Assembly: GCF_900102815.1 (NCBI RefSeq)
Contig: NZ_FNGF01000004.1
Span: 434,001 to 498,000 of the forward strand
Source of the DNA: Glycomyces sambucus
GTDB lineage: Bacteria > Actinomycetota > Actinomycetes > Mycobacteriales > Micromonosporaceae
Length of the DNA: 64,000 nt
Direction: 5' to 3'
Part shown: one piece after another, positions 1-7,734 of the stretch
Numbering within the stretch: the first letter of the stretch is position 1
Layout of the letters: the number at the start of each line of letters is the position of its first letter
The notes under the pieces: generated by a model
The model's input: the letters and a program-made list of their open reading frames with translations, nothing else
What the model was told of the DNA's origin: nothing
The model's database searches: none
Position numbers and translations under genes: made by a program

Positions 1-1
1 C

Positions 2-487
2 AAGCGGATCACCGACGAGGAGCGTCGAGCGCTCTACGAGCTCTACATGGACCGCCACGACCGCATCGACAGCTGGGACTTCGTGGACCGCGCCGCCCCG
101 CGGGTGGTCGGCTGGTACCTGCTGGACAAGCCCCGCGACCCGCTCTACGAACTCGCGCGTTCGAGCGACACGTGGGAGCGGCGCACCGCCGTCACGGCCT
201 CGTTCTGGCTCATCCGCCGAGGCGACCTGGACGACGCCCTGAGCCTCGCCGAGCTCCTTCTGCGCGATGAGGAACCGCTGATCCACACATCGGTGGGCGT
301 GGCACTCCGCGAGATAGGCCAGGTGGACGAGAACCGCCTGGTCGCCTTCCTGCGAGACCACGCGGGCGACGTCCCGGCGGTCACCTTCCGCTACGCGACG
401 GCGAAACTCCCGCCGGACCTTCGAAGGGACCTGAGGGCGAGAAACGCGCTCGAAGCGCAGGACCCGAACGGAGCAGCGAGCGCATGA
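2..487 (+). CDS. DNA alkylation repair protein, AlkD-like (3' part only)
   Basis: The frame is open from the first bases, so the gene begins upstream of the window; 161 C-terminal codons are visible. The text DRHDRIDSWDFVD followed by helical repeats is typical of the DNA alkylation repair (AlkD/AlkC HEAT-like) family, whose members excise 3- and 7-alkylpurines without base flipping. The visible part covers the middle and C-terminal HEAT-like repeats, including the family's aspartate/tryptophan segment IDSWD. It ends in a short, low-complexity tail (QDPNGAASA). No operon partner is visible; a tRNA gene on the opposite strand follows. The family call is fairly sure. The catalytic class (AlkC or AlkD) cannot be fixed without the N-terminus. 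Confidence 0.8.
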   Translation, partial: KRITDEERRALYELYMDRHDRIDSWDFVDRAAPRVVGWYLLDKPRDPLYELARSSDTWERRTAVTASFWLIRRGDLDDALSLAELLLRDEEPLIHTSVGVALREIGQVDENRLVAFLRDHAGDVPAVTFRYATAKLPPDLRRDLRARNALEAQDPNGAASA

Positions 488-689
488 CCGGCCGACCCGT
501 GGCTGGTCCGAAGCCCGGCCCGGCGAGGAACGTGCTTCTCGCCGGCCGGCCTCACACGCCATATGCTGAGGGGAGGACAAGGCGACCAAGCAGCACGCGC
601 GAGACCATAAAGGAGCATCAGGGAGCCAACTCGGCTCCAAGAACGGCTCCCAGTCAGCGAGCGTCAAAAGCAACGGCCCGATTCGGCCA

Positions 690-721
690 CAAAAAGAAGG
701 CCCCGGGGCATCCGGGGCCTT
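690..721 (-). terminator. Rho-independent terminator of tRNA-Leu
   Basis: Read on the minus strand, a 10-bp GC-rich stem (AAGGCCCCGG / CCGGGGCCTT, 697-721) with a 5-nt loop is followed by CTTTTTG. It lies directly downstream of the tRNA-Leu 3' end and is a textbook intrinsic terminator. Confidence 0.85.
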
Positions 722-729
722 CCTGTCTG

Positions 730-814
730 TGCGCGAGGGGGGACTTGAACCCCCACGTCCGTTAAAGGACACTAGCACCTCAAGCTAGCGCGTCTGCCAT
801 TCCGCCACCCGCGC
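730..814 (-). tRNA. tRNA-Leu (anticodon GAG)
   Basis: On the minus strand the sequence folds as a class II (long variable arm) tRNA of 85 nt. The acceptor stem is GCGCGGG/CTCGCGC with discriminator A. The anticodon stem CTAGC/GCTAG encloses loop TTGAGGT, giving anticodon GAG (decodes CUC/CUU). The variable arm is GTCCTTTAACGGAC, and the T-loop TTCAAGT lies in a GGGGG/CCCCC stem. The 3' CCA is not encoded. A terminator follows immediately. Confidence 0.95.
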
Positions 815-971
815 GTGCACAGAGAGAGTGTATATCTTGTTTGTTTTGCCTGCCAGTTGGGCCTTTCGGCTTGCCCCGGCACGAGACGAAACTTTACACG
901 ACGGTGCCGGGGGTTGCGCAAGGGGGGTTCGCGGTCGGTGCGGGGGGCGGGCGGCGGCTACGCTTGGGGGC

Positions 972-1985
972 ATGACCGTGACCGCGCCTCGACTCCCCGA
1001 CGCGGCGCTGGCGCATTGGGATCTGGGGCAGATCTTCCAGATGCAGCGGGTGCAGACCGGGTTGATGAACCGGTCCTGGCGGGTGGACACCTCGACCGGG
1101 TCGTACCTGCTGAAGCTGTTCCGGGACGTCACCGGCCCCGAGCTGCAGTTCCAGTTCCACGTCCTCCAGACGCTGGGCTCGTCGGGCGTGCCGGTCGTGC
1201 TGCCGGTGTTCAGCCGCGACGGGCGCACCACCATCTTCCTGGAGGGCGAGGAGTTCGGCGTCTTCCCGTGGGTCGGCGGCCGGCACCGCTCGGGTCTGTC
1301 GATGTCCCGCGAGGCGTGCCGCGACCTGGGGGCCGTCATCGGTCGCCTGCACCGGACCCTGCACGCGTCGATCCCCGCGGACCGGGCGCCGAAGGCGGAG
1401 AACCCGCCGACGACCGAGGCCGCATTGCAGAAGGTCGACCGGCTCCTGGAGCTGGTCGCGGCGGGCCGGGGCGACAAGACCGGGTTCGAGGCGACGGCGG
1501 AGCAGACGCTCCGGTTGAAGCGGGGGCTGCTGGTGCGGCTCGGAGACCGGCGGCCGCCGGACCTGGCGCCGCAGTACACCGGGTACACCCACGGCGACCT
1601 GCACCCGCACAACGTGCTGCACGGGCCCGACGACCGGATCTCGGCGATCCTGGACTGGGACCGGCTGACCGTGTCGTCGTACGCCCGGGAGATGGCGCGC
1701 GCCGCGGTGTTCTACTTCACCTACGGCGATGAGCGGGGTCTGGACTGCGACCGGATCCGGGCCTTCGCCGGTGGTTACCGCAGTGTGTTCGACGTCGGGG
1801 AGCCGGAGATCGGGCTCGCCACGCACCAGCTGTGGTGGGACCGCCTGACCGACAACTGGGTCATCGAGTGGCACTACGTGCGCCACAACTCCGCGTGCGA
1901 CCACCTGCTCCCCGGCCAGACCGGGCTCGTGAAGTGGTGGACCATCCACTACTCGCAGGTCGAGCAGTCGCTGATGGGCCGCTAG
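972..1985 (+). CDS. Phosphotransferase of the APH / homoserine kinase-like fold
   Basis: A 337-residue protein of the aminoglycoside phosphotransferase (APH) superfamily, protein-kinase-like small-molecule kinases. The Brenner motif HGDLHPHNVL holds the catalytic Asp and the metal-binding Asn; ILDWD about 15 residues later is the second metal-binding motif. The N-terminal lobe has a lysine in the strand SYLLKLF. The ATG at 972 was chosen because it opens the conserved fold (WDLGQIFQMQ); the longer open frame upstream runs into the tRNA promoter region and looks non-coding. The substrate is not identifiable. The family also covers homoserine kinase, fructosamine and macrolide kinases, so calling this an antibiotic-resistance gene would be unjustified. 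It stands alone, and the next gene starts 39 bp downstream. Confidence 0.8.
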   Translation: MTVTAPRLPDAALAHWDLGQIFQMQRVQTGLMNRSWRVDTSTGSYLLKLFRDVTGPELQFQFHVLQTLGSSGVPVVLPVFSRDGRTTIFLEGEEFGVFPWVGGRHRSGLSMSREACRDLGAVIGRLHRTLHASIPADRAPKAENPPTTEAALQKVDRLLELVAAGRGDKTGFEATAEQTLRLKRGLLVRLGDRRPPDLAPQYTGYTHGDLHPHNVLHGPDDRISAILDWDRLTVSSYAREMARAAVFYFTYGDERGLDCDRIRAFAGGYRSVFDVGEPEIGLATHQLWWDRLTDNWVIEWHYVRHNSACDHLLPGQTGLVKWWTIHYSQVEQSLMGR

Positions 1986-2001
1986 GGAAATTCGCGGTGG
2001 C

Positions 2002-2017
2002 GAGGCGATATCGCCTC
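2002..2017. promoter_or_regulatory. 16-bp perfect palindrome between two plus-strand genes
   Basis: GAGGCGAT/ATCGCCTC is a perfect 8+8 palindrome in the 39-bp gap before the C45 acyltransferase gene, about 8-17 bp upstream of its candidate starts. It could be an operator or a hairpin controlling translation of the downstream gene. No factor can be named. Confidence 0.4.
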
Positions 2018-2024
2018 TGTCACA

Positions 2025-3131
2025 ATGGCACGCATGACTCAACTGCCCCTCATCCACCTCCAGGGAAGCCCCTACCGGCAAGGCGTGCAGCACGGCGAGC
2101 AGCTCAGCGAGCAGATCGCCCAGAACGTGGCCGTCTACCGGTCCCGCATGCTCACCTCGGGTCTGAAGGAGGCGGAGCTCGCGGAGCGGTCCCAGCGGTA
2201 CCTCGGGGTCTTCACCCGGGAGGACTCGCTGTACCGGGCGATCATGGACGGGATCGCGGACGGGTCGGGGCAGAACCTCCTCGACATCGCGCTGTTGAAC
2301 GCGCGGTACGAGCTGCTGTACTCGGCCTGGAGCGAGTTCGGGCGGCCCACGGTCGACAGCATCCGGTCCGAGTGCACCTCGTTCGGCGGCGCCGACGGGG
2401 TGTTCACCGCGGGCGGCACCCACATCGGGCAGAACTGGGACTGGTTCACCGGCGTCGAGGGCGCGCTGCTCCAGTGGAAGCACGGCGAGACGACCGTGGT
2501 GGGGTTCACCGAGGCCGGCGTCGCCGGGACCAAGATCGGGATCAACTCGGCCGGGATCGGCCTGTGCGTCAACGGACTCGGGGCCAGCGCCGACGACTGG
2601 AAGATCGACTCGGTGCCGTTCCACCTGCGCACGTGGCGGATCCTCCAGTCCACGTCGCTGTCGGAGGCCGTGGGCCACGCGACGGCCCCGCGCCCGGCGT
2701 GCTCGGCGAACTTCTTCGTCGGGAGCGCGGCCTCGGGAGTGGCGACGGTGGAGACCTCGCCGCTGGGGTCCCGCGTGATCTACCAGACCGGTGACGCGCC
2801 CCTGGTGCACGCCAACCACTTCCGCGACCCCGAAGCGCTGGGCGTGTACCAGAGCTGGCTGGAGACCGGCCGCGTCTCGACGTACCACCGCTGCGAGCGC
2901 ATGGAGCACCTGCTGGCCGAGGAGGCGCCGGTGTCGACCGAGCGGCTGCACGCGGCCATGCGCGACCACGAGGGCGGGCCGCTGGGCCTGTGTCGCCACC
3001 CGGTCGAGACCGACCCGGAGGAGCTGCGGACGCACACCGCGCTCGCGGCGCACCTGGAGCTCGACGCGCTGAGGTTCTCCTACACGTGGGGCCCGCCCTG
3101 CGAGTCGGAGTTCACCACGGTCGCCTTGTAG
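2025..3131 (+). CDS. C45-family autoproteolytic acyltransferase/hydrolase
   Basis: A 368-residue Ntn-hydrolase related to isopenicillin N acyltransferase (peptidase family C45). These enzymes self-cleave before an internal Cys, which becomes the N-terminal nucleophile. Here Cys117 in SECTSFGG is the candidate nucleophile; the N-terminal segment IHLQGSPYRQGVQHGEQL (the family's GxxYxxG..HG signature) is the A-chain. HIGQNWDWF and the later GLCVNGLG fit the oxyanion/Asn region. Two ATGs, 2025 and 2034, are possible and neither has a strong Shine-Dalgarno. The substrate is unknown; many members hydrolyse N-acyl amino acids or amides. The last 52 bp overlap the convergent DUF6463 gene. Confidence 0.82.
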   Translation: MARMTQLPLIHLQGSPYRQGVQHGEQLSEQIAQNVAVYRSRMLTSGLKEAELAERSQRYLGVFTREDSLYRAIMDGIADGSGQNLLDIALLNARYELLYSAWSEFGRPTVDSIRSECTSFGGADGVFTAGGTHIGQNWDWFTGVEGALLQWKHGETTVVGFTEAGVAGTKIGINSAGIGLCVNGLGASADDWKIDSVPFHLRTWRILQSTSLSEAVGHATAPRPACSANFFVGSAASGVATVETSPLGSRVIYQTGDAPLVHANHFRDPEALGVYQSWLETGRVSTYHRCERMEHLLAEEAPVSTERLHAAMRDHEGGPLGLCRHPVETDPEELRTHTALAAHLELDALRFSYTWGPPCESEFTTVAL

Positions 3132-3499
3132 CCCTTGCGGGTCCCGGCGCCGAGGAGGACGGCGCCGATCGTGGCGGCGATCCACGGCGCGGGCTCGAAG
3201 ACCAGGCCCGCGGCGACCGACCAGGCGCCGACGATCCAGGCGAGGAACGCCGGAGGGACGATGCCGCGGCGCTCCAGCCACAGGACCGTGAGGCCGAGGG
3301 CCAGGAGCGGGGCGCCGAAGCTGCCGAAGGTCATCCAGAACGCGCCGGAGGCCGGGGACATCTCGGCGAGGGTGCCCTCGGGCAGCCACAGGTCGCCGCC
3401 GGCCCACGCGCCCGCGTGGCGGGGCGCGAGCAGCGCGAATCCGAGGACGAGGTGCAAGGCGCCCAGGACGGTGAAGATCCAGCCGGCCCACTTGGTCAT
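3080..3499 (-). CDS. DUF6463-type small integral membrane protein
   Basis: A 139-residue protein with four hydrophobic segments (about 5-25, 52-72, 82-102 and 104-122), ending in a short polar tail. The opening WAGWIFTVLGALHLVLG resembles the DUF6463 family, often found next to TetR regulators. It is divergent from the TetR gene at 3560, with a large inverted repeat between them, so it is the likely target of that repressor. Its 3' end overlaps the convergent C45 gene by 52 bp, an unusually long antisense overlap. Function unknown. Confidence 0.72.
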   Translation of the reverse strand: MTKWAGWIFTVLGALHLVLGFALLAPRHAGAWAGGDLWLPEGTLAEMSPASGAFWMTFGSFGAPLLALGLTVLWLERRGIVPPAFLAWIVGAWSVAAGLVFEPAPWIAATIGAVLLGAGTRKGYKATVVNSDSQGGPHV

Positions 3500-3516
3500 G
3501 ACGACTCCTTAATTAC

Positions 3517-3546
3517 GGAACTGATAGTTCCAATACTATCGGTTCC
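3517..3546. promoter_or_regulatory. TetR-type operator in the divergent DUF6463/TetR promoter
   Basis: GGAACTGATAGT, 6 nt, then ACTATCGGTTCC: a 12-bp inverted repeat with one mismatch. Nested in its left half is a perfect GGAACT-GAT-AGTTCC repeat (3517-3531). It sits between the two divergent starts (3499 and 3560), where a TetR dimer pair would bind and repress both genes. Confidence 0.65.
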
Positions 3547-3559
3547 CTATCCTAGGGGC

Positions 3560-4150
3560 ATGCCGGAACCGAAGCAGAACGTGGGCCGTCCTCGCGACGC
3601 CCAGATCGACGGCGCGATCGTCCGCGCCACCCGTGAGCTGCTCGTCGAGCGCGGGTACGCGAAGCTGACCGTGGACGCGGTGGCCGCGCGCGCCGGGATC
3701 GGGAAGGCCGCGATCTACCGGCGGTTCGCCACGAAGCAGGAGATGATCTTCGCGGCCACCGTCCACGACATGCGGGAGCAGCCGCCGCCGGACTCGGGGT
3801 CGCTGCGCGGGGACCTCGCCGCGGTCTGCCGCACCATCGCCGCGCAGCTCGGCGAGGCGCCGCCTGACGTGCTGCACGGGCTGCTCGCCGACATCCACGC
3901 CGACAAGGAACTCGGGGCCCGGTTCACGGGGAGCTTCATCGAGCGCGAGCGGTACGTCCTGGACGTAGTCCTCGACCGCGCGCGCGAGCGCGGGGAGCTG
4001 GAGGACCGGCCCGACACGGCCACGGTGCACGCGCTCTTGATCGGGCCGGTGTTCTTCTGGCTGCTCATCCTCGGCGGGGACCGCGAGCGGGTCGAGGCGC
4101 TGTCGGCGACCGTGGCCGAGTCGGTGGCGGACTTCCTGGTGAAGGCTTAG
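3560..4150 (+). CDS. TetR/AcrR family transcriptional regulator
   Basis: A 196-residue TetR-family repressor. The N-terminal helix-turn-helix spans about residues 13-58 (LTVDAVAARAGIGKAAIYRRFATKQEM). A ligand-binding C-terminal domain with the TetR_C_11-like helices FIERERYVLDVVLDRARERGEL follows. The ATG at 3560 follows the operator region by 13 bp and starts just before the HTH, which fits family length. It is divergent from the DUF6463 membrane protein and probably controls it and itself. The stop overlaps that of the convergent RNA methyltransferase gene by 4 bp. Confidence 0.88.
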   Translation: MPEPKQNVGRPRDAQIDGAIVRATRELLVERGYAKLTVDAVAARAGIGKAAIYRRFATKQEMIFAATVHDMREQPPPDSGSLRGDLAAVCRTIAAQLGEAPPDVLHGLLADIHADKELGARFTGSFIERERYVLDVVLDRARERGELEDRPDTATVHALLIGPVFFWLLILGGDRERVEALSATVAESVADFLVKA

Positions 4151-4974
4151 CGCGCCGGCTGCGACAGCTCCCAGCACGCGACGGCCGTGGCGGCCGCGAC
4201 GTTGAGCGAGTCGACGCCCGCGTGCATCGGGATCACCACGGTCCGGTCGCACGCGTCGAGCGCGGCCTCGGTGAGGCCGGGGCCCTCGGCGCCGAAGAGC
4301 AGGGCCGGGCGCTCGCGTTCGGCGGCGGTGAGCTGTGCGATGTCGACCGCGCCCCGCGAGGGGCTGAGGCCGTGGAGGGTGAAGCCCGCCTCGCGGACCT
4401 GCGCGAGCCCAGCGGGCCACGGGTCGAGGTAGGCGTACGGCACCGCGAACACCTCCCCCATCGAGACGCGCACGCTCCGCCGGTACAGCGGGTCGGCGCA
4501 GTCGGGGGCCAGCAGGACGCCGTCGAAGCCGAGACCCGCGGCGACCCTGAAAATGGCGCCGATGTTGGTGTGGTTGTTCAGACCTTCGAGGACCACCAGC
4601 CGCGTGACGCCGGCCAGGAGTTCGGCCGGTTCGGGGAGGGGCTTGCGGTGGAAGGAGGCCAAGGCGCCGCGGTGGACGTGGAAGCCGGTCACCGATTCGA
4701 GGACGTCGGGCCCGGCGGTGTAGCAGGGGGCGTCCTCGGCGAGGTGGGCGAGCTGGTCGGCGCGCTTGGCGTCGATGAGCATGGAGCGCATGCGGTACCC
4801 GGCGCGCAGGGCGCGGCCGACGACCTGGTGGCCCTCGGCGATGAACAGCCCGTGGGGCTGCTCGAAGCGGGTGCGCAGGGCCAGGTCGGTGAGCGCCCGG
4901 TAGTCCTCCAGGCGGTCGTCGGCGGGGTCGTCGATCTCGATTACGCGGTCGGGCACCCCGAGATTGTCCACCAC
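4147..4974 (-). CDS. TrmH/SpoU family RNA 2'-O-methyltransferase
   Basis: A 275-residue SPOUT-class methyltransferase that transfers methyl groups from S-adenosylmethionine to a ribose 2'-OH in rRNA or tRNA. All three SpoU motifs are visible: LNNHTNIGAIFR (motif 1, about residues 131-142), LLFGAEGPGLT (motif 2) and PMHAGVDSLNVAAATAVACWEL (motif 3, trefoil-knot SAM site). An N-terminal substrate-binding domain covers about residues 20-110. The target nucleotide cannot be told from sequence. It is monocistronic, with a strong 38-bp palindromic terminator between it and the upstream SPFH gene. Confidence 0.88.
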   Translation of the reverse strand: MVDNLGVPDRVIEIDDPADDRLEDYRALTDLALRTRFEQPHGLFIAEGHQVVGRALRAGYRMRSMLIDAKRADQLAHLAEDAPCYTAGPDVLESVTGFHVHRGALASFHRKPLPEPAELLAGVTRLVVLEGLNNHTNIGAIFRVAAGLGFDGVLLAPDCADPLYRRSVRVSMGEVFAVPYAYLDPWPAGLAQVREAGFTLHGLSPSRGAVDIAQLTAAERERPALLFGAEGPGLTEAALDACDRTVVIPMHAGVDSLNVAAATAVACWELSQPAR

Positions 4975-4983
4975 GGGACGCAG

Positions 4984-5021
4984 GACGCCCCCGGGCGGCC
5001 CGCGGGCCGCCCGGGGGCGTC
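4984..5021 (-). terminator. Perfect 38-bp palindromic terminator after the SPFH gene
   Basis: GACGCCCCCGGGCGGCCCG followed at once by its exact 19-nt reverse complement. It lies 11 bp beyond the SPFH stop codon and just before the downstream methyltransferase start. There is no U-tract, as is common for strong actinobacterial (I-shaped) terminators. It marks the end of the moxR-to-SPFH run. Confidence 0.75.
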
Positions 5022-5032
5022 ACTGGGCGGGT

Positions 5033-6067
5033 CTAGGCCGGGGCGGGCGGGAGCTCGCCGCGGTCCTTGCCCTCGCCGATGTCCTGGACCTCGCGGGCGG
5101 CCTGCTGGGCCGCTTCGAGGGCCTGGAGCGCGGAGTCGTCGAGTTCGAGCGCGCTGGTGTCGACCTCGACCTCCTCCTCCTCGCTCGGGCCGGACTTGTC
5201 GGCGCCGCCGAAGGCGTTGCCGATGCCGCCGAGGGCCTTGGTGAGCTCGGCGGGGACGACCCAGACCTTGTTGGCGGTGCCCTGGGCGATCGTGGGCAGC
5301 GTCTGGAGGTACTGGTAGGTCAGGAGGCGGTCGGTGGGCTTGGCCTTGTGGATGGCCGCGAAGACCGTCTGGATGGCCTTGGCCTCACCGTCGGCGCGGA
5401 GCACCGCGGCGTCGCGCTCGCCCTTGGCGCGCAGGACGGCGGACTGCTGCTCGCCCTCGGCCATGAGGATCGAGGAGCGCTTGGTGCCCTCGGCGTTGAG
5501 GATCGCGGCGCGGCGGTCGCGCTCGGCGCGCATCTGCTTCTCCATGGCGTCGCGGATGCTCAGCGGCGGTTCGATGGAGCGCAGCTCGACGCGGGTGACC
5601 TTGAGGCCCCACTTGTCGGTGGCCTTGTCGAGCTCGGCGGCGAGGCGGGCGTTGATCTCCTCGCGGCTGGTGAGCGTCTTCTCCAGGTCGAGGGAGCCGA
5701 CCACGTTGCGCAGGGTGGTGGTGGTGAGCTGCTCGACGCCGGCGAGGTAGTCGTCGATGTTGTACACGGCCGCGGTGGGCTGCGTGATGATGTAGTACAG
5801 CACGGTGTCGATCTGGACGCCGAGGTTGTCGGCGGTGATCACCGGCTGGGGCGGGAAGTTGACGACGCGCTCGCGGAGGTCCACTTTGGCGCGGACGGAG
5901 TCCACGAAGGGCACCAGGAGGCGCGGCCCGGGTTCGAGCGTGCGGCGGTAGCGGCCGAGGCGCTCGATGATGTAGTTCCACTGCTGCGGCACGATCTTGA
6001 TCGATCGGAAGAGCACGATGATCAGGAAGAACGCGACGATCAGGAGCAGTATGCCTACGGGTTCCAT
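5033..6067 (-). CDS. SPFH/band 7 (stomatin-like, QmcA-type) membrane protein
   Basis: A 344-residue stomatin/prohibitin-type scaffold protein. Residues 3-22 form an N-terminal membrane anchor, followed by the band-7 domain (QQWNYIIERLGRYRRTLEPG...), then an Ala/Glu-rich coiled coil (about residues 180-240, MEKQMRAERDRRAAILNAEG) and an acidic C-terminal tail. Such proteins oligomerise in membrane microdomains and regulate proteases or other membrane complexes. It overlaps the upstream nfeD gene by 13 bp, indicating translational coupling; NfeD-SPFH pairs work together. The order hemH-nfeD-SPFH matches M. tuberculosis Rv1485-Rv1488. Confidence 0.88.
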   Translation of the reverse strand: MEPVGILLLIVAFFLIIVLFRSIKIVPQQWNYIIERLGRYRRTLEPGPRLLVPFVDSVRAKVDLRERVVNFPPQPVITADNLGVQIDTVLYYIITQPTAAVYNIDDYLAGVEQLTTTTLRNVVGSLDLEKTLTSREEINARLAAELDKATDKWGLKVTRVELRSIEPPLSIRDAMEKQMRAERDRRAAILNAEGTKRSSILMAEGEQQSAVLRAKGERDAAVLRADGEAKAIQTVFAAIHKAKPTDRLLTYQYLQTLPTIAQGTANKVWVVPAELTKALGGIGNAFGGADKSGPSEEEEVEVDTSALELDDSALQALEAAQQAAREVQDIGEGKDRGELPPAPA

Positions 6068-6570
6068 GGTTTCTCAGCCTCCAGTGGTCTGGCGGATCGG
6101 CGGGCTATGGGCAGAAGACTACTTAACGACTGCTTCCACACGATCACGGTCGCTCCCTTGATCTCGACGACCGTCACCGTGTCGCCGGGCTCGAGGAGCT
6201 GGTCGGGTTCGAGGGGGTAGGCCGTCCAGTTGTCGCCGGCGATCTCGACGAGGCCGCCGGTGTGGTCGACCTTCTCGATGACGCGCGCGTTCGCGCCCTC
6301 GATCGCGCGGGTGCCGAACGGGCGGTGGGAGGTGTCGCCCTTGGAGTCGGATTCGAGGGCCTGCTTGAGGAACGGGCGCAGGCCGAAGATCGAGGCGACG
6401 GAGCCGACGCCGAAGAGCACGGCCTGGAGCCACAGCGGGGCTCCGACGGCGGCGCCCAGTCCGGCGAGCACGGCCCCGACGGCGACCATGGCGAGGACCA
6501 GGGTGCCGGTGAAGAGTTCGACCGCGCCGAGGATAACGGCGACGATGATCCAGATGAATACGTCGTCCAC
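6055..6570 (-). CDS. NfeD-family membrane protein
   Basis: A 171-residue short NfeD-like protein. Three to four transmembrane helices lie in residues 4-85. A C-terminal OB-fold (about residues 110-165) contains GIEGAN-like, VEIAGDNWTAYP and GDTVTVVEIKGATVIV strands. The start is GTG. These proteins associate with SPFH partners in membrane quality control. The downstream SPFH gene overlaps it by 13 bp. There is a gap of about 95 bp to hemH, so this pair may have its own promoter. Confidence 0.85.
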   Translation of the reverse strand: MDDVFIWIIVAVILGAVELFTGTLVLAMVAVGAVLAGLGAAVGAPLWLQAVLFGVGSVASIFGLRPFLKQALESDSKGDTSHRPFGTRAIEGANARVIEKVDHTGGLVEIAGDNWTAYPLEPDQLLEPGDTVTVVEIKGATVIVWKQSLSSLLPIARRSARPLEAEKPWNP

Positions 6571-6665
6571 CCGTCAAGCATGTCATGCGGGCGGGACCAG
6601 CGGGGATTACGGTCCGGGCCCGCGCACCGCGCGGCAGTGCGGGCGGTGCGGTGCGCGGGTCCGGT

Positions 6666-7724
6666 TCAGCGGTTGCGGTGCTTCTCCGGGGCCGGGGGCC
6701 GGCGCGCGGGGCAGCAGCCCTCGACGGTCGGGTCCCAGACCGGGAGCTTGCCGAGGCGGCGCAGGGGCGCGCCCTGGACGCGCTCGGCGACGAGGTCGCG
6801 GAACATGCCGACGAGGTCGGCGTCGACCGTGGGCGTCCCGGCCCGCAGGTAGCGCAGCCCGAGCTCGGCGGCGGTCTCCTTGGCCTCGTTGTCGAGGTCC
6901 CACAGGACCTCGATGTGGTCGGAGAGGAATCCGACGGGGCTGACCACGACGGTGTCGACGCCTTCGGAGGCGAGGACCTTGAGGTGGTCGTTGACGTCGG
7001 GTTCGAGCCACGGCATCGCCGGCGGTCCCGAGCGGGACTGCCAGACCACGTCGAAGGGCCCGGTCCAGCCCGCGTGCTCGGCGACGAGCGCGGCGGCCTC
7101 GGCGACCTGGTCGGAGTAGCGCGCGCCCTCGGGGCCCGAGCACTCCTCCATGACGTCGGGGATCGAGTGCGCGGTGAAGACGACCCGCGTCTGCGACCGG
7201 TCCTCGATCTGGTCGAGCGAGGCCCGCAGCTGCCGGGCGAAGCCGCCGACGAACCCGGGGTGGTCGAAGAAGTGGCGGATCTTGTCGATCTGCGGCGCGG
7301 TCTCGCCGACGGCGGCGCGGGCGGCGTTGATGTCCTCCACGTACTGGCGGCACGAGGAGTAGGAGCCGTACGCGCTGGTGCACAGGGCGAGGGCCTTCTT
7401 GACGCCGTCGCCGGTCATCTGCGTGACCGCGTCGACGAGCATCGGCGGCCAGTTGCGGTTGCCCCAGTAGATCGGCAGGTCGATGCCGGCCTTGCGGAAC
7501 TCCTGGCGCAGGGCCTCGATGACCTCGCGGCACCACTGGTTGATCGGCGAGATCCCGCCGAAGTGGTAGTAGTGCTCGGCGACCTCGGCGAGGCGCTCGT
7601 CGGGGATGCCGCGGCCGCGGGTGACGTTGCGCAGGAACGGCAGGACGTCGCCGGGCCCCTCCGGCCCCCCGAAGGAGACGAGGAGGACCGCGTCGTACGC
7701 GCTGGTGGTGTCGTTGGCTGTCAT
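6666..7724 (-). CDS. hemH: Ferrochelatase (coproporphyrin III ferrochelatase type)
   Basis: A 352-residue ferrochelatase that inserts Fe2+ into a porphyrin, in actinobacteria normally coproporphyrin III (CpfC), near the end of haem synthesis. It starts with AYDAVLLVSFGGPEGP, carries the metal/porphyrin-site text VVFTAHSIP (catalytic His) and QSRSGPP, and ends with VEGCCPARRP. The internal Cys residues and the C-terminal Cys pair fit the [2Fe-2S] cluster known in actinobacterial members. The ATG at 7724 has GGAGG upstream, 10 bp after the fabI stop. It is co-transcribed with fabG and fabI, as in the mycobacterial mabA-inhA-hemZ order. Confidence 0.93.
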   Translation of the reverse strand: MTANDTTSAYDAVLLVSFGGPEGPGDVLPFLRNVTRGRGIPDERLAEVAEHYYHFGGISPINQWCREVIEALRQEFRKAGIDLPIYWGNRNWPPMLVDAVTQMTGDGVKKALALCTSAYGSYSSCRQYVEDINAARAAVGETAPQIDKIRHFFDHPGFVGGFARQLRASLDQIEDRSQTRVVFTAHSIPDVMEECSGPEGARYSDQVAEAAALVAEHAGWTGPFDVVWQSRSGPPAMPWLEPDVNDHLKVLASEGVDTVVVSPVGFLSDHIEVLWDLDNEAKETAAELGLRYLRAGTPTVDADLVGMFRDLVAERVQGAPLRRLGKLPVWDPTVEGCCPARRPPAPEKHRNR

Positions 7725-7734
7725 GGCGCCTCCG

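Noticed and set aside
972-1985. Aminoglycoside resistance gene
   Set aside because: The kinase fold is right but resistance enzymes are a small part of this superfamily, and nothing in the sequence or context points to antibiotic resistance.
894-3491. Long minus-strand frame opposite the phosphotransferase and C45 genes
   Set aside because: Pro/Arg-rich shadow of two plus-strand genes with clear catalytic motifs.
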